From the NCBI GenBank assembly GCA_949358305.1, contig OX442324.1, positions 7,225,601 to 7,289,600 of the forward strand: DNA of 64,000 nt. Direction: 5' to 3'. This DNA comes from Strigamia acuminata. Taxonomy: Eukaryota; Arthropoda; Chilopoda; Geophilomorpha; Linotaeniidae. The notes beneath the pieces were generated by a model. The model was not told the DNA's origin and searched no databases. It saw only the letters and a program-made list of their open reading frames with translations. Shown here piece by piece: positions 34,406 through 45,796 of the stretch. The position numbers and the translations under genes are program-made. Position 1 is the first letter of the stretch, and every line of letters starts with the position of its first letter.

Positions 34406-35036
34406 ACCGACCGATCGAATCGAAGAATTTGTCACCGTCATCGTCGCCATTCGTTTAAAGTTACGCATTTTATTTTATTTTTGATTTTTTGTACAGCTCG
34501 GGAAACGACAAACCGAATAAAAATCTACAAAACGGAGAAAGACGAGAGAAACGAGTTTATTTATTTTTAAAGCCCGTGAAAACAGTGTTGTGGACCTGCG
34601 CGCCGCACGATGCGCATGAGCACACGAGACTCAGACAATTTTCATAGAGAAGCGCAACGTTGGATCGTTCACTCGCCGGACACTCGCTCGTTCAAAACAC
34701 CAATTAGCCGGCACGTTCGCCGTTAGAAGCATTGGCCACGTGGACAGATCGGACGCTCGGAGGTAACTCGGTTTAACCTTCCTTCCTTTATTTTTTGTTT
34801 GTTTGTTTGTTTGTTTGTTTGTTTGTTTGTTTGTTTGTTTGTTTGTTTGTTTGTTTGTTCGTTTTTTCCCTCGAGCATTCGTCCGGGTCGTTCGCGCGGC
34901 CATTGTTTCGTTATTTTTTTTGTCTTTGTCTTTGTTTTTGTTTTTTGTTTTTTGTTTTTTGTTTTTTTTTTTTTTTCTTTTCCGTTTATTCATTTATTTA
35001 TTTATGTATTTATTTCTTTATTTACAATACTAATAG
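34406..35036. other. Region between thymidine kinase and gene G
   Basis: Kinase 3' flank with AATAAA-like words near 34515, then non-coding GC-balanced sequence. A (TTTG)n tract (about 34793-34860) and T-rich sequence follow, ending in the acceptor TAATAG at 35031-35036. No gene is supported. Confidence 0.5.
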
Positions 35037-35040
35037 ACGA

Positions 35041-35674
35041 ATGGAAGAAAAAAGAACGCCCACCGCTCGTACGCGGCGCGTCGGGTTTCTGAGGCTTGGT
35101 GGGTGGGACCTCGCGAAGGCCGGCGGATTCGACGAGCCCAAGTGCGGAAAGAAAACCAACGATCCCACGAAGATCAAGAGGGTCCGTACCGCGTCAAGAC
35201 ATTTTTCAATCCGGTTCAATTTGTTTATTTTATTTTATTTTATTTTATTTTATTTTTTTCTTCCAGTCGCGTCGAGGGGGCGCGTCAGCGCGACCGCTGC
35301 CGCCGCCATTGCCGTCACGGTCGGGCGAAAAGAAGAGCGAGAGTGCGGCGCCGGAGACGACTGTCGAGGGGGTGGTGGCGAGGACGGAGGAGATGCTGAA
35401 AGCGATGCTGGAGAGACTGGAGAAGCGATTCGAGAGCATGTTGAAGAGAGTGGAGGAGAAATTCGAGAGGATGCTGGAGGAAATGCAGGGGAGGTTGCTG
35501 GAAGCGGCGGAGCGGGTGGAGACGGTGGAGCCGGTGGAGCCGGTGGAGCCGGTGGAGATGGTGGACGATGACACGGACCCGATGGCGGACGACTATGCGG
35601 ACGAGACCGAGGGCGACGAGGGGGCGGCCGACGGCGGCGGTGGCGACGACGGAAATTCTTCGATCGAATATTGA
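35041..35674 (+). CDS. Gene G: small coiled-coil protein with acidic tail
   Basis: Exons 35041-35181 and 35267-35674 join in phase 0 (AAGAGG|GTCCGT...TTCCAG|TCGCG), giving 182 aa. Residues 1-75 are basic and Pro/Arg-rich. About residues 80-135 form a heptad-like helix (MLKAMLERLEKRFESMLKRV), then VEP repeats and an Asp/Glu/Gly-rich tail to the stop. An acceptor lies four bases before the ATG, so a leader exon is likely upstream. The coiled coil plus acidic tail resembles parts of gene C, but without detectable alignment. No family is recognised; dimerisation through the helix is inferred. Confidence 0.6.
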
Positions 35675-36053
35675 GGGTGGCGGCCGAGAGAATTTTATTC
35701 GTTTATTTATTTATTTATTTATCTACTTGTTCATTTATTTGTCTGTTCATTCCCCGTGTGAACTGTGGACAGGTGTTCCGCGGTATCATATTATTATTAT
35801 TATTTTTTTTTTTCCCTCGTTGCCGATTTGAGGCCAAAAAATAAAATGCGCAAAAAAAAAAAAAAAAAAAAAAATGTTGTTCGTTTTTATATTTGTTTAT
35901 ACATTCTTTATACATCGTTTATACATTTGCACATTAAAACATTAAAAAAAAACTAAAAATTTAAAAGAAACATTGAAAGACGACCGAAAAATTGACAAAT
36001 TAACAAATTGAAAAATTGAAAAATAGAACGAGGAGCGATGGTGGTGGTGGCGG
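35675..36053. other. AT-rich spacer between convergent genes G and F
   Basis: TTTA, TTA and poly-A (about 22 A near 35852) runs. No coding sequence or recognisable element. Confidence 0.6.
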
Positions 36054-37149
36054 TTACATCGTTGAGCTCCTGGCGCGGCGACGACGGAGTCCTCGCGCGC
36101 TCGCCTCTACCGCCGTCGCGGCCTCGTCGACGGCGATGGTGGCTGCCTCAGCCGCCCCGACCGCACCGGCCGCCGTGACGACGGCGTCGACCGCCTCCTC
36201 GTTGCCCGTCGTGGCCGCGACCACCGCTACGGCCGCCGCGACCGAGCTGAAGGCCGCGCGGGTCGCCCACGTGGCCAGGCGGGCCGCCACGACCACCGAC
36301 GTCGTGCCCACCGCCATGGCCACCTCTGGAACGGGAAACTCGAGGGCGCGGGCGACGCCCTCGGCCGCCCTGCACGCCGCGGCGGAGCGACCGGCCGCAT
36401 CCACCGCCGCGCCGATCACCACCATGTCCGGCGTGATGGGTGGCGGTGGAACTCTAAAAAAAAAAAAAAACCAAAAGAAATTAAAATAAATAAATAAATC
36501 AATCAAGTAATTGATCGATCACGGTACTCACGGGTGGCCGCGGGTCGCGCGACCGGCGAATCGGGACGCCCTGCCCCGTCCCGCGCCCAGGTTCCACTCG
36601 ACCATGGAGCGTGGCAGCGGCGGCGGCGGTGGAATCCTTAGGAAAAAAAAAATAAAGATAGAAGAAAGTCGGTCGGTTGGCTGGTCGATTAACCAACTAG
36701 CTAACTGACTGACTGACTAACTAACTAACTAACTAACTAAACAATCGCGAAACTTACGAAGGGTGGTCGCGGCGATGTCCCGACATGTCGGCGGCGGAGG
36801 CGATGAGGATGCTGATGGACGAATGGAATGACTAGATTTAAATAAACAAACAAACGAGTGAGCGAACGAACGAACGTACGAAAGAGAAAATTCGCCGATC
36901 GGACCGAACCGAACCGAACCGAACCGAACCAAACCAATCAATTAACCCCGGTCGCGCGTCGGCGGCCGAGAAACGGGAGGACGCGTGTCGATCGGTCGAG
37001 TTGGTTTCGGTCCGACCCGACCCGATCCGATTGACGATCTCGCTTACCTTTCTCGGCAGGAGCGACGAAAGGGGAGACAAAGAAGCCAGTAGGTCAATCA
37101 ACGAGTGAGGATGAGAGGGATACGGACGAGCGTGACGCGAGCGCGACAT
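36054..37149 (-). CDS. Gene F: Ala/Val-rich protein with duplicated PPPP-exon modules
   Basis: Exons 37149-37048, 36831-36758, 36636-36532 and 36453-36054 join with GT-AG junctions in phases 0, 2 and 2, giving 226 aa. Exons 3 and 4 start with related sequence (IPPPPPLPRSMV and VPPPPITPDMVV), indicating exon duplication. The last 110 residues are an Ala/Val-rich helical stretch with two or more hydrophobic faces, ending in a basic RRRRAR cluster. No signal peptide or known domain was recognised. An alternative is that the first exon is a 3' exon of the piggyBac-like gene just upstream on the same strand; a donor at 37287 joins it in an open frame. The ATG at 37149 is therefore uncertain. Confidence 0.5.
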
Positions 37150-37281
37150 CCGGTGGCGAAAATTGGAAAATGCGGCCGCTGAGAATGGGCGAGTGGGTTC
37201 TCAGACGCCCTCCCGACACATCGCGATGAGGTGATGCGAAGGGTTTTCTTTTTTTTTTTTTCTTTTTTTTTTTCCTTTCAC

Positions 37282-38074
37282 CCGACCGCCAACGCGCAGC
37301 CGCTGGTACGACGGCTGCGTGCTGTAGTGGAGATAACGCGAAACCTCTTCGAACCGTTGGCGCGTCATCGCTCGTCGGACGGCCGGCGCGCCGAGATCGC
37401 CTGGCCTGTCGCCCTGCCAGTAGTGGCGCAGTTCGGGCTGTCGGTTGTAACCGGTGAGCACGAGAATGCCCAGGTACGCGTACAGCTCGTCCAGCGCCAG
37501 GGGTCGAACCGGCCCACGTGCCCTCTGCCGAGGAGGAGGAGGGGGAGGAGGGGCTAATTGTCGTCGAGCGGCCGCGTCGGCCGCCCCCCGGTCGCCCGCG
37601 GTGAGGCGCACCCTCAGGTCCGCGCACCGCGCCCCGGGTCGGGTGCCGCTGCCACCGGCAACGGCCACGACGCTCCCACCGGCAGCAGTCGTCGTCGTCG
37701 TCGCCGCCGTCGTTCGTCTGGACTTTGGACCTCGTGGCCGTGGCCGCGACGCGGCGAGCACCTAGAACGAAAACGAAAACGAGCGTGAGAGTGAGTGTCG
37801 CGGATCGTCACCGTTGTTTTTTTCTCGGCACCTGCGCTCGCGCCATTTCCTCCTCTCTCGCCTCTCTCCGGATGGCTCGATTCGTCGCGGTCACGATGAA
37901 ACGGGCCGCCTCGCCGAACAGCTCCTCGAAGTAATCGAACTCCGAGCTGCTCGGCACGCAGCGACCGCAGTAGCCGGGCGTCCCGCCGGCGAAACCGACG
38001 TCCTGCCGGTACGACGTCGTCGCGGCGACCCACACGCGCGCGCCCGCGTCCGTTTTGGGGAAACCGTCCGTCAT
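37282..38074 (-). CDS. piggyBac transposase-like N-terminal domain, two exons
   Basis: Exons 38074-37832 and 37761-37282 join in phase 0. Residues about 44-75 (FDYFEELFGEAARFIVTATNR) and about 170-235 match the N-terminal part of piggyBac/PGBD transposases. The second block has ELYAYLGILVLTGYNRQPELRHYW and the MTRQRFEEVSRYLHY signature. A roughly 90-residue Ala/Arg/Pro-rich insert separates them. The catalytic Asp region and the C-terminal Cys-rich domain were not found, so it is at most a partial or domesticated derivative and cannot transpose alone. GC-rich exons and AT-rich introns match the neighbouring host genes, and no terminal repeats or TTAA duplications were identified. Confidence 0.65.
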
Positions 38075-38519
38075 GGCTTAAACGAACGAACGAACGAACG
38101 GACGAAACGGTCGTTTAGCCAACCAATCAATTAATCAATTAATTGATTAATAAATTAATAAACACGAACCGGGAAAGTTGGTCGGTCGGCTCGTCTTTCT
38201 TTATTGGTTTATTTCTCGTTTCTCGTTTCTTTTTCTTTCTTTTTCGACGATGGTGCGTGCGGATTGAATGACGCCGTCGAGCGGGGTCAAAGGTAGGAAT
38301 GGGTGTTGTTTTGCTGCGGCGCAAACTCCGTAGAGCGGCACCTGACGACGCGGACTGGATTTATAAAAACAAAACGAACCAAATAAATGAATGAATGAAC
38401 GAATGAATGAATAAAAAGAGAGAAGAATGGAAAGAAATAAGTAAAAAAAAAATAAATAAAATAAAAAAGTGGAATGAAATAAAATAAAAGAACGAGAGGA
38501 GGGAGGTCGAATAAAATAA
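38075..38519. other. Upstream flank of the piggyBac-like gene
   Basis: Contains ACGA and AATGA microsatellites and A-rich sequence. No gene or element is recognised. Confidence 0.5.
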
Positions 38520-40084
38520 AGAAGGGCCGATACCTTCGACCCCCCCTCCCGCGGGTCTTGCGAGAGAGTAGTATTCATGAGAATGCGTTAGTAAAGTACT
38601 CATTTGTAACAAATCAATCATAGAAGAAGGGTTTCTGAGAAAACATCGGTGAAATGAAAAGTCGGCGGGAGCGGGACTCGAACCTTCGGTCCACGTCTCC
38701 GTGCGGCAGGTAGCTCTGCCCACTCGGCCACCCGGGCCCGAAGATAAAACGCCCTCGTAGTCGCCTAGAATCGTGTCGGTTCCAATTTACTTCACTTTGG
38801 CCAAATGAACGAAAGAGAGACGCGAATGAATAAATGAATAAATAGATAAATGGGTGGAAATAAATAAAAAAAAATAAATAGAAAAAAAAAATAATGAAAA
38901 TAAAGTGAAATAAAATAAAGAAGGGTCGATGCCTTCGACCCCCCCTCCCGCGGGTCTTGCGGGAGGGTAGTATTCACATCACATCAATCATTCGTAAGTT
39001 TCAAATCATGGAAGAAAGAAAGAATCGTTTGTATCATCGGTGAAACGAAAAGTCGGCGGGAGCGGGACTCGAACCTTCGGTCCACGTCTCCGTGCGGCAG
39101 GTAGCTCTGCCCACTCGGCCACCCGGGCCCGAAGATAAAACGCCCTCGTAGTCGCCTAGAATCGTGTCGGTTCCAATTTACTTCACTTTGGTCGAATGAA
39201 CGGAAGAAAGACACAAACGAATAAACGAATAAATAAATAGATAGATAAATAGATAGGTAGATGGGTAGATAGACACGTGGAAATTAAATAAAAAAAAATA
39301 AAATATAAATATAAATATAAATATAAATATAAATAAATTGAATAAAAATAAAGAAGGGCCGATACCTTCGACCCCCCCTCCCGCGGGTCTTGCGGGAGAG
39401 TATTGCCCATGAGAATGTATTAATAAACCACTAGTACGATAACGAGTAATTACGAAGAAAGAAAGAGATGTTACCGAATAATTTCGGAGAAACGGAAACT
39501 CGGGAGAGCGGGACTCGAACTCTCGGTCACCAGCTCCGTGCGGTAGGTCACTCTACTCGCTCGGCCACCCGGGGCCGAAGATAAAGCGTCCTCGTGGTCG
39601 TCTAGAATTTCGTCGCTTCCGATTCGAGTATTCGTTTCATTTTGGCCGAACGAACGAGAGGAAAAGAGACGAAAGGAAGAAAAAAGAAAGAAAGAAATAA
39701 ATAAATAAATAAATAAATAAACAAATAAATAAACAAATAAATAAACAGACGGGTAGATAGGTAGGTGGAAATAAAATTAAAAATAGAATAAAATAAAATG
39801 AAATAAAATAAAGAAGGGCCGATACCTTCGACCCCCCCTCCCGCGAGTCTTGCGGAAGAGTAGTATTTTCAAGAACTTGTCACAGTATAATAAACCAACT
39901 AATACAAATCAATCATTCAATGTTGCCAACGAAAAGTCGGGGGAGAGCGGGACGCGAACCCTCGGTCACCAGCTCCGTGCGGCAGGTCGCCCTGCCCGCT
40001 CGGCCACTCGGGGCCGAAGATAAAGCGTCTTCGTGGTCGTCTAGGATTTCGTCGCTTCCGATTCGAATGTTTGTTTCACTTCGG

Positions 40085-40115
<31 letters not shown>

Positions 40116-40490
40116 ATAGATAAACGAATAAATGGATAGATTGATAGGTAGATGGGTGGATAAAAACAAAAAGAATGAAATAAAATAAAATGAAATCAAA
40201 TCAAATCAAATCAAATCAAATAAAATAAAATAAAATAAAATAAAATAAAATAAAGAAGGGCCGATACCTTCGACCCCCCCTCCCGCGGGTCTTGCGAGAG
40301 AGTAGTATTCATGAGAATTCGTTCATAAAGTAAAGTACTCATTTGTAAGAAATCATAGAAGTAGGATTGTCCAGAAGATCGGTGAAACGAAAAGTCGGCG
40401 GGAGCGGGACGCGAACCTTCGGTCACCAGCTCCGTGCGGCAGGTCGCCCTGCCCGCTCGGCCACCCGGGGCCGAAGATAAAGCGTCTTCG
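38520..40490 (-). repeat. Tandem array of five tRNA-like repeat units (period about 400-460 bp)
   Basis: Each unit has a GGCCGATACCTTCGACCCCC block (near 38527, 38930, 39359, 39818, 40260) and a variable AT-rich or microsatellite middle. It ends with a minus-strand tRNA-like sequence (38661-38742, 39052-39133, 39501-39580, 39936-40019, 40394-40477). The A box (GTGGCCGAGYGGG) and B box (GGTTCGAGTCC) are near-consensus in most copies. Acceptor and T stems pair only partly, so none is called as a functional tRNA. A flanking ATAAARCGYCYTCGTRGTCG block is also conserved. Confidence 0.75.
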
Positions 40491-40515
40491 TGGTCGTTTG
40501 CTCTATTTTGCTTTG

Positions 40516-43500
40516 CTCTGCTCTGCTCTGCTCTGCTCTGCTCTGCTCTGCTCTGCTCTGCTCTGCTCTGCTCTGCTCTGCTCTGCTCTGCTCTGCTCTG
40601 CTCTGCTCTGCTCTGCTCTGCTCTGCTCTGCTCTGCTCTGCTCTGCTCTGCTCTGCTCTGCTCTGCTCTGCTCTGCTCTGCTCTGCTCTGCTCTGCTCTG
40701 CTCTGCTCTGCTCTGCTCTGCTCTGCTCTGCTCTGCTCTGCTCTGCTCTGCTCTGCTCTGCTCTGCTCTGCTCTGCTCTGCTCTGCTCTGCTCTGCTCTG
40801 CTCTGCTCTGCTCTGCTCTGCTCTGCTCTGCTCTGCTCTGCTCTGCTCTGCTCTGCTCTGCTCTGCTCTGCTCTGCTCTGCTCTGCTCTGCTCTGCTCTG
40901 CTCTGCTCTGCTCTGCTCTGCTCTGCTCTGCTCTGCTCTGCTCTGCTCTGCTCTGCTCTGCTCTGCTCTGCTCTGCTCTGCTCTGCTCTGCTCTGCTCTG
41001 CTCTGCTCTGCTCTGCTCTGCTCTGCTCTGCTCTGCTCTGCTCTGCTCTGCTCTGCTCTGCTCTGCTCTGCTCTGCTCTGCTCTGCTCTGCTCTGCTCTG
41101 CTCTGCTCTGCTCTGCTCTGCTCTGCTCTGCTCTGCTCTGCTCTGCTCTGCTCTGCTCTGCTCTGCTCTGCTCTGCTCTGCTCTGCTCTGCTCTGCTCTG
41201 CTCTGCTCTGCTCTGCTCTGCTCTGCTCTGCTCTGCTCTGCTCTGCTCTGCTCTGCTCTGCTCTGCTCTGCTCTGCTCTGCTCTGCTCTGCTCTGCTCTG
41301 CTCTGCTCTGCTCTGCTCTGCTCTGCTCTGCTCTGCTCTGCTCTGCTCTGCTCTGCTCTGCTCTGCTCTGCTCTGCTCTGCTCTGCTCTGCTCTGCTCTG
41401 CTCTGCTCTGCTCTGCTCTGCTCTGCTCTGCTCTGCTCTGCTCTGCTCTGCTCTGCTCTGCTCTGCTCTGCTCTGCTCTGCTCTGCTCTGCTCTGCTCTG
41501 CTCTGCTCTGCTCTGCTCTGCTCTGCTCTGCTCTGCTCTGCTCTGCTCTGCTCTGCTCTGCTCTGCTCTGCTCTGCTCTGCTCTGCTCTGCTCTGCTCTG
41601 CTCTGCTCTGCTCTGCTCTGCTCTGCTCTGCTCTGCTCTGCTCTGCTCTGCTCTGCTCTGCTCTGCTCTGCTCTGCTCTGCTCTGCTCTGCTCTGCTCTG
41701 CTCTGCTCTGCTCTGCTCTGCTCTGCTCTGCTCTGCTCTGCTCTGCTCTGCTCTGCTCTGCTCTGCTCTGCTCTGCTCTGCTCTGCTCTGCTCTGCTCTG
41801 CTCTGCTCTGCTCTGCTCTGCTCTGCTCTGCTCTGCTCTGCTCTGCTCTGCTCTGCTCTGCTCTGCTCTGCTCTGCTCTGCTCTGCTCTGCTCTGCTCTG
41901 CTCTGCTCTGCTCTGCTCTGCTCTGCTCTGCTCTGCTCTGCTCTGCTCTGCTCTGCTCTGCTCTGCTCTGCTCTGCTCTGCTCTGCTCTGCTCTGCTCTG
42001 CTCTGCTCTGCTCTGCTCTGCTCTGCTCTGCTCTGCTCTGCTCTGCTCTGCTCTGCTCTGCTCTGCTCTGCTCTGCTCTGCTCTGCTCTGCTCTGCTCTG
42101 CTCTGCTCTGCTCTGCTCTGCTCTGCTCTGCTCTGCTCTGCTCTGCTCTGCTCTGCTCTGCTCTGCTCTGCTCTGCTCTGCTCTGCTCTGCTCTGCTCTG
42201 CTCTGCTCTGCTCTGCTCTGCTCTGCTCTGCTCTGCTCTGCTCTGCTCTGCTCTGCTCTGCTCTGCTCTGCTCTGCTCTGCTCTGCTCTGCTCTGCTCTG
42301 CTCTGCTCTGCTCTGCTCTGCTCTGCTCTGCTCTGCTCTGCTCTGCTCTGCTCTGCTCTGCTCTGCTCTGCTCTGCTCTGCTCTGCTCTGCTCTGCTCTG
42401 CTCTGCTCTGCTCTGCTCTGCTCTGCTCTGCTCTGCTCTGCTCTGCTCTGCTCTGCTCTGCTCTGCTCTGCTCTGCTCTGCTCTGCTCTGCTCTGCTCTG
42501 CTCTGCTCTGCTCTGCTCTGCTCTGCTCTGCTCTGCTCTGCTCTGCTCTGCTCTGCTCTGCTCTGCTCTGCTCTGCTCTGCTCTGCTCTGCTCTGCTCTG
42601 CTCTGCTCTGCTCTGCTCTGCTCTGCTCTGCTCTGCTCTGCTCTGCTCTGCTCTGCTCTGCTCTGCTCTGCTCTGCTCTGCTCTGCTCTGCTCTGCTCTG
42701 CTCTGCTCTGCTCTGCTCTGCTCTGCTCTGCTCTGCTCTGCTCTGCTCTGCTCTGCTCTGCTCTGCTCTGCTCTGCTCTGCTCTGCTCTGCTCTGCTCTG
42801 CTCTGCTCTGCTCTGCTCTGCTCTGCTCTGCTCTGCTCTGCTCTGCTCTGCTCTGCTCTGCTCTGCTCTGCTCTGCTCTGCTCTGCTCTGCTCTGCTCTG
42901 CTCTGCTCTGCTCTGCTCTGCTCTGCTCTGCTCTGCTCTGCTCTGCTCTGCTCTGCTCTGCTCTGCTCTGCTCTGCTCTGCTCTGCTCTGCTCTGCTCTG
43001 CTCTGCTCTGCTCTGCTCTGCTCTGCTCTGCTCTGCTCTGCTCTGCTCTGCTCTGCTCTGCTCTGCTCTGCTCTGCTCTGCTCTGCTCTGCTCTGCTCTG
43101 CTCTGCTCTGCTCTGCTCTGCTCTGCTCTGCTCTGCTCTGCTCTGCTCTGCTCTGCTCTGCTCTGCTCTGCTCTGCTCTGCTCTGCTCTGCTCTGCTCTG
43201 CTCTGCTCTGCTCTGCTCTGCTCTGCTCTGCTCTGCTCTGCTCTGCTCTGCTCTGCTCTGCTCTGCTCTGCTCTGCTCTGCTCTGCTCTGCTCTGCTCTG
43301 CTCTGCTCTGCTCTGCTCTGCTCTGCTCTGCTCTGCTCTGCTCTGCTCTGCTCTGCTCTGCTCTGCTCTGCTCTGCTCTGCTCTGCTCTGCTCTGCTCTG
43401 CTCTGCTCTGCTCTGCTCTGCTCTGCTCTGCTCTGCTCTGCTCTGCTCTGCTCTGCTCTGCTCTGCTCTGCTCTGCTCTGCTCTGCTCTGCTCTGCTCTG

Positions 43501-44090
43501 CTCTGCTCTGCTCTGCTCTGCTCTGCTCTGCTCTGCTCTGCTCTGCTCTGCTCTGCTCTGCTCTGCTCTGCTCTGCTCTGCTCTGCTCTGCTCTGCTCTG
43601 CTCTGCTCTGCTCTGCTCTGCTCTGCTCTGCTCTGCTCTGCTCTGCTCTGCTCTGCTCTGCTCTGCTCTGCTCTGCTCTGCTCTGCTCTGCTCTGCTCTG
43701 CTCTGCTCTGCTCTGCTCTGCTCTGCTCTGCTCTGCTCTGCTCTGCTCTGCTCTGCTCTGCTCTGCTCTGCTCTGCTCTGCTCTGCTCTGCTCTGCTCTG
43801 CTCTGCTCTGCTCTGCTCTGCTCTGCTCTGCTCTGCTCTGCTCTGCTCTGCTCTGCTCTGCTCTGCTCTGCTCTGCTCTGCTCTGCTCTGCTCTGCTCTG
43901 CTCTGCTCTGCTCTGCTCTGCTCTGCTCTGCTCTGCTCTGCTCTGCTCTGCTCTGCTCTGCTCTGCTCTGCTCTGCTCTGCTCTGCTCTGCTCTGCTCTG
44001 CTCTGCTCTGCTCTGCTCTGCTCTGCTCTGCTCTGCTCTGCTCTGCTCTGCTCTGCTCTGCTCTGCTCTGCTCTGCTCTGCTCTGCTCTG
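40516..44090. repeat. Pure (CTCTG)n satellite, 715 units
   Basis: 3,575 bp of uninterrupted CTCTG (AGAGC on the other reading) with no visible variant. Slightly degenerate units lie at the left edge and CTCTACTAAC at the right. All six frames are open because the unit has no stop. The resulting giant frames are artefacts, not genes. Confidence 0.97.
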
Positions 44091-44095
44091 CTCTA

Positions 44096-44279
44096 CTAAC
44101 GTTTTTGAGAAGAAATGAAGAGAGAGAGAGGCGAGGCGTGTGGTTTACTCGCTGATTTATTCGAGAGCAGATAACACAACAACAAAATGTATATATATAT
44201 ATGTGTATATGTATGTATGTATACATAAACAAATAAATAAATGAATGGGTGAACGAATGAATGAACGAATGGAGAAAAA

Positions 44280-44330
<51 letters not shown>

Positions 44331-44547
44331 AAAAAATAAATAGGTCGCGGACGACGTCGTCGATGTCGCTCGCGCGTTCGGTCGTCCACCTCGCTCGCTC
44401 GCTGTCTGCCTGTCCAGCTCGCGTCATTCTAAGTCGGTCGGTCGGTCGGTCAATCGGTCGGTCGGTCGTTCTAAGTCGGTTGGTCGGTCGTTCGTTCTAA
44501 GTCGGTCGGTCGGTCGGTCGTTCTAAGTCGGTCGGTCGCTCGCTCGC
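44096..44547. repeat. Microsatellite-rich spacer: (AAAT)n and (GGTC)n
   Basis: ATAT/GTAT and AAAT runs (44185-44340) and a (TCGG)n cluster (about 44430-44545) lie downstream of the stop codon of gene K. No gene. Confidence 0.8.
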
Positions 44548-45309
44548 TCACACCCACTCAAAGCTCCGGTCGTCGAGTGCATACGGCGGACGGTCACAGT
44601 ATTCCAATAGAAACTCCGCGTGGTCCCGGTCGATATCCTCCGTTGCCGCGATCAACCGGACCATGTACTCCGGGACCAGGACCTTGGGCACTATCGTCGC
44701 GAGACGATCCGGCGGCATGCGGGGAATGCCTTTCGGTGGAAGCAAACCGACCTCTGCTTCGTAGACCCCCTCGATCTTGCGAACCAGCCATCGACTCTGA
44801 AACGTGGATGGAAATTTAAACGAGCGAACGAACGAACGAGAGAACAATTCGTTAACCCGTACCACCGCCTTGTCTCTGATCAACGCCTCGTGTTAATCCG
44901 TCACCAGGTCTTCTCGCGCGTCGGTGGTCCCTTTAAACGCGCTCATCCGCCAACTCGCCGACTCGCCTCGGAGGACATTCGCGATGTGCCGGTAGCAAGC
45001 GTGCTCTTTGCGGGCCAGGCCCTCTTTGGTCGTGTAGACGGAGCACCTGCGAGAGAAATTCGGGATTAGTTCGACAAACGAAAAACGATCAACACCAAAA
45101 AAAAAAAAAAAAAACTACCGCAGTTTGGAGCAGAGGGGTTCGTCGCGACAACCGCTGCAGACAAAACCTTCGCTTCGGCCGAGTCGTTTGGTCCACGGCC
45201 GCCCCACGCACTCTTCGTGCACCGAGCATAAACACTCGGAGCATTTGATCTGCGGGTCGGCCACCCCGAGACAGTAGATACTATCGCAACCGGTTGCCTT
45301 GGAGCCAGC

Positions 45310-45314
45310 GGCAC
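45310..45314. other. Copia-2 target duplication GGCAC (left; right copy 51821-51825)
   Basis: GGCAC directly borders both outer LTR ends. The duplication lies within the zinc-cluster exon of gene K. Confidence 0.9.
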
Positions 45315-45796
45315 TGTAGATTTTAGGAAAATAAAGAGGCAAAATGTTGCAAAACCATAGGAGCTTTATTAAGCACACTCATCTTGAGAAAAACAGGAAA
45401 ACGTAAGTAATAATAAAAGCAATGATAAAACGAGATACATAATCGGGCAGAACTAAAACCCGATAAACGAAATCTAAACAAAGCAAAATATAGGATCTCA
45501 TAGGATCCAATCAATAAACGATGTCTACAAATTAAATAACTGATAAATATCGAACACTAGAGTAAACATCGAGTATAAGCAATCATAATTCAATCTCGGG
45601 GAACAAAAAGGCCAACAATAGCCCCCCATTCTCCGAGATAATAAACAAATCTCAGAAAACAAAAACAAAAACCCAAAAACAATATATCGATATCGGTTGT
45701 CAATTGGCTGCAGTACCGTTACAAGCAGAGATAAAAATCAGAATCAACCAATTGACAAAGGCGCAAATGCGGGAAATCGAAAAACTATAATCGAAA

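Noticed and set aside
38661-40477. Functional tRNA genes
   Set aside because: A and B boxes are good, but acceptor and T stems pair poorly and vary between units.
40423-44427. Four open frames of more than 1,200 codons over the CTCTG satellite
   Set aside because: The pentamer has no stop in any frame, so the frames only reflect the repeat (LCSAL or RAEQS words) and carry no gene signals.
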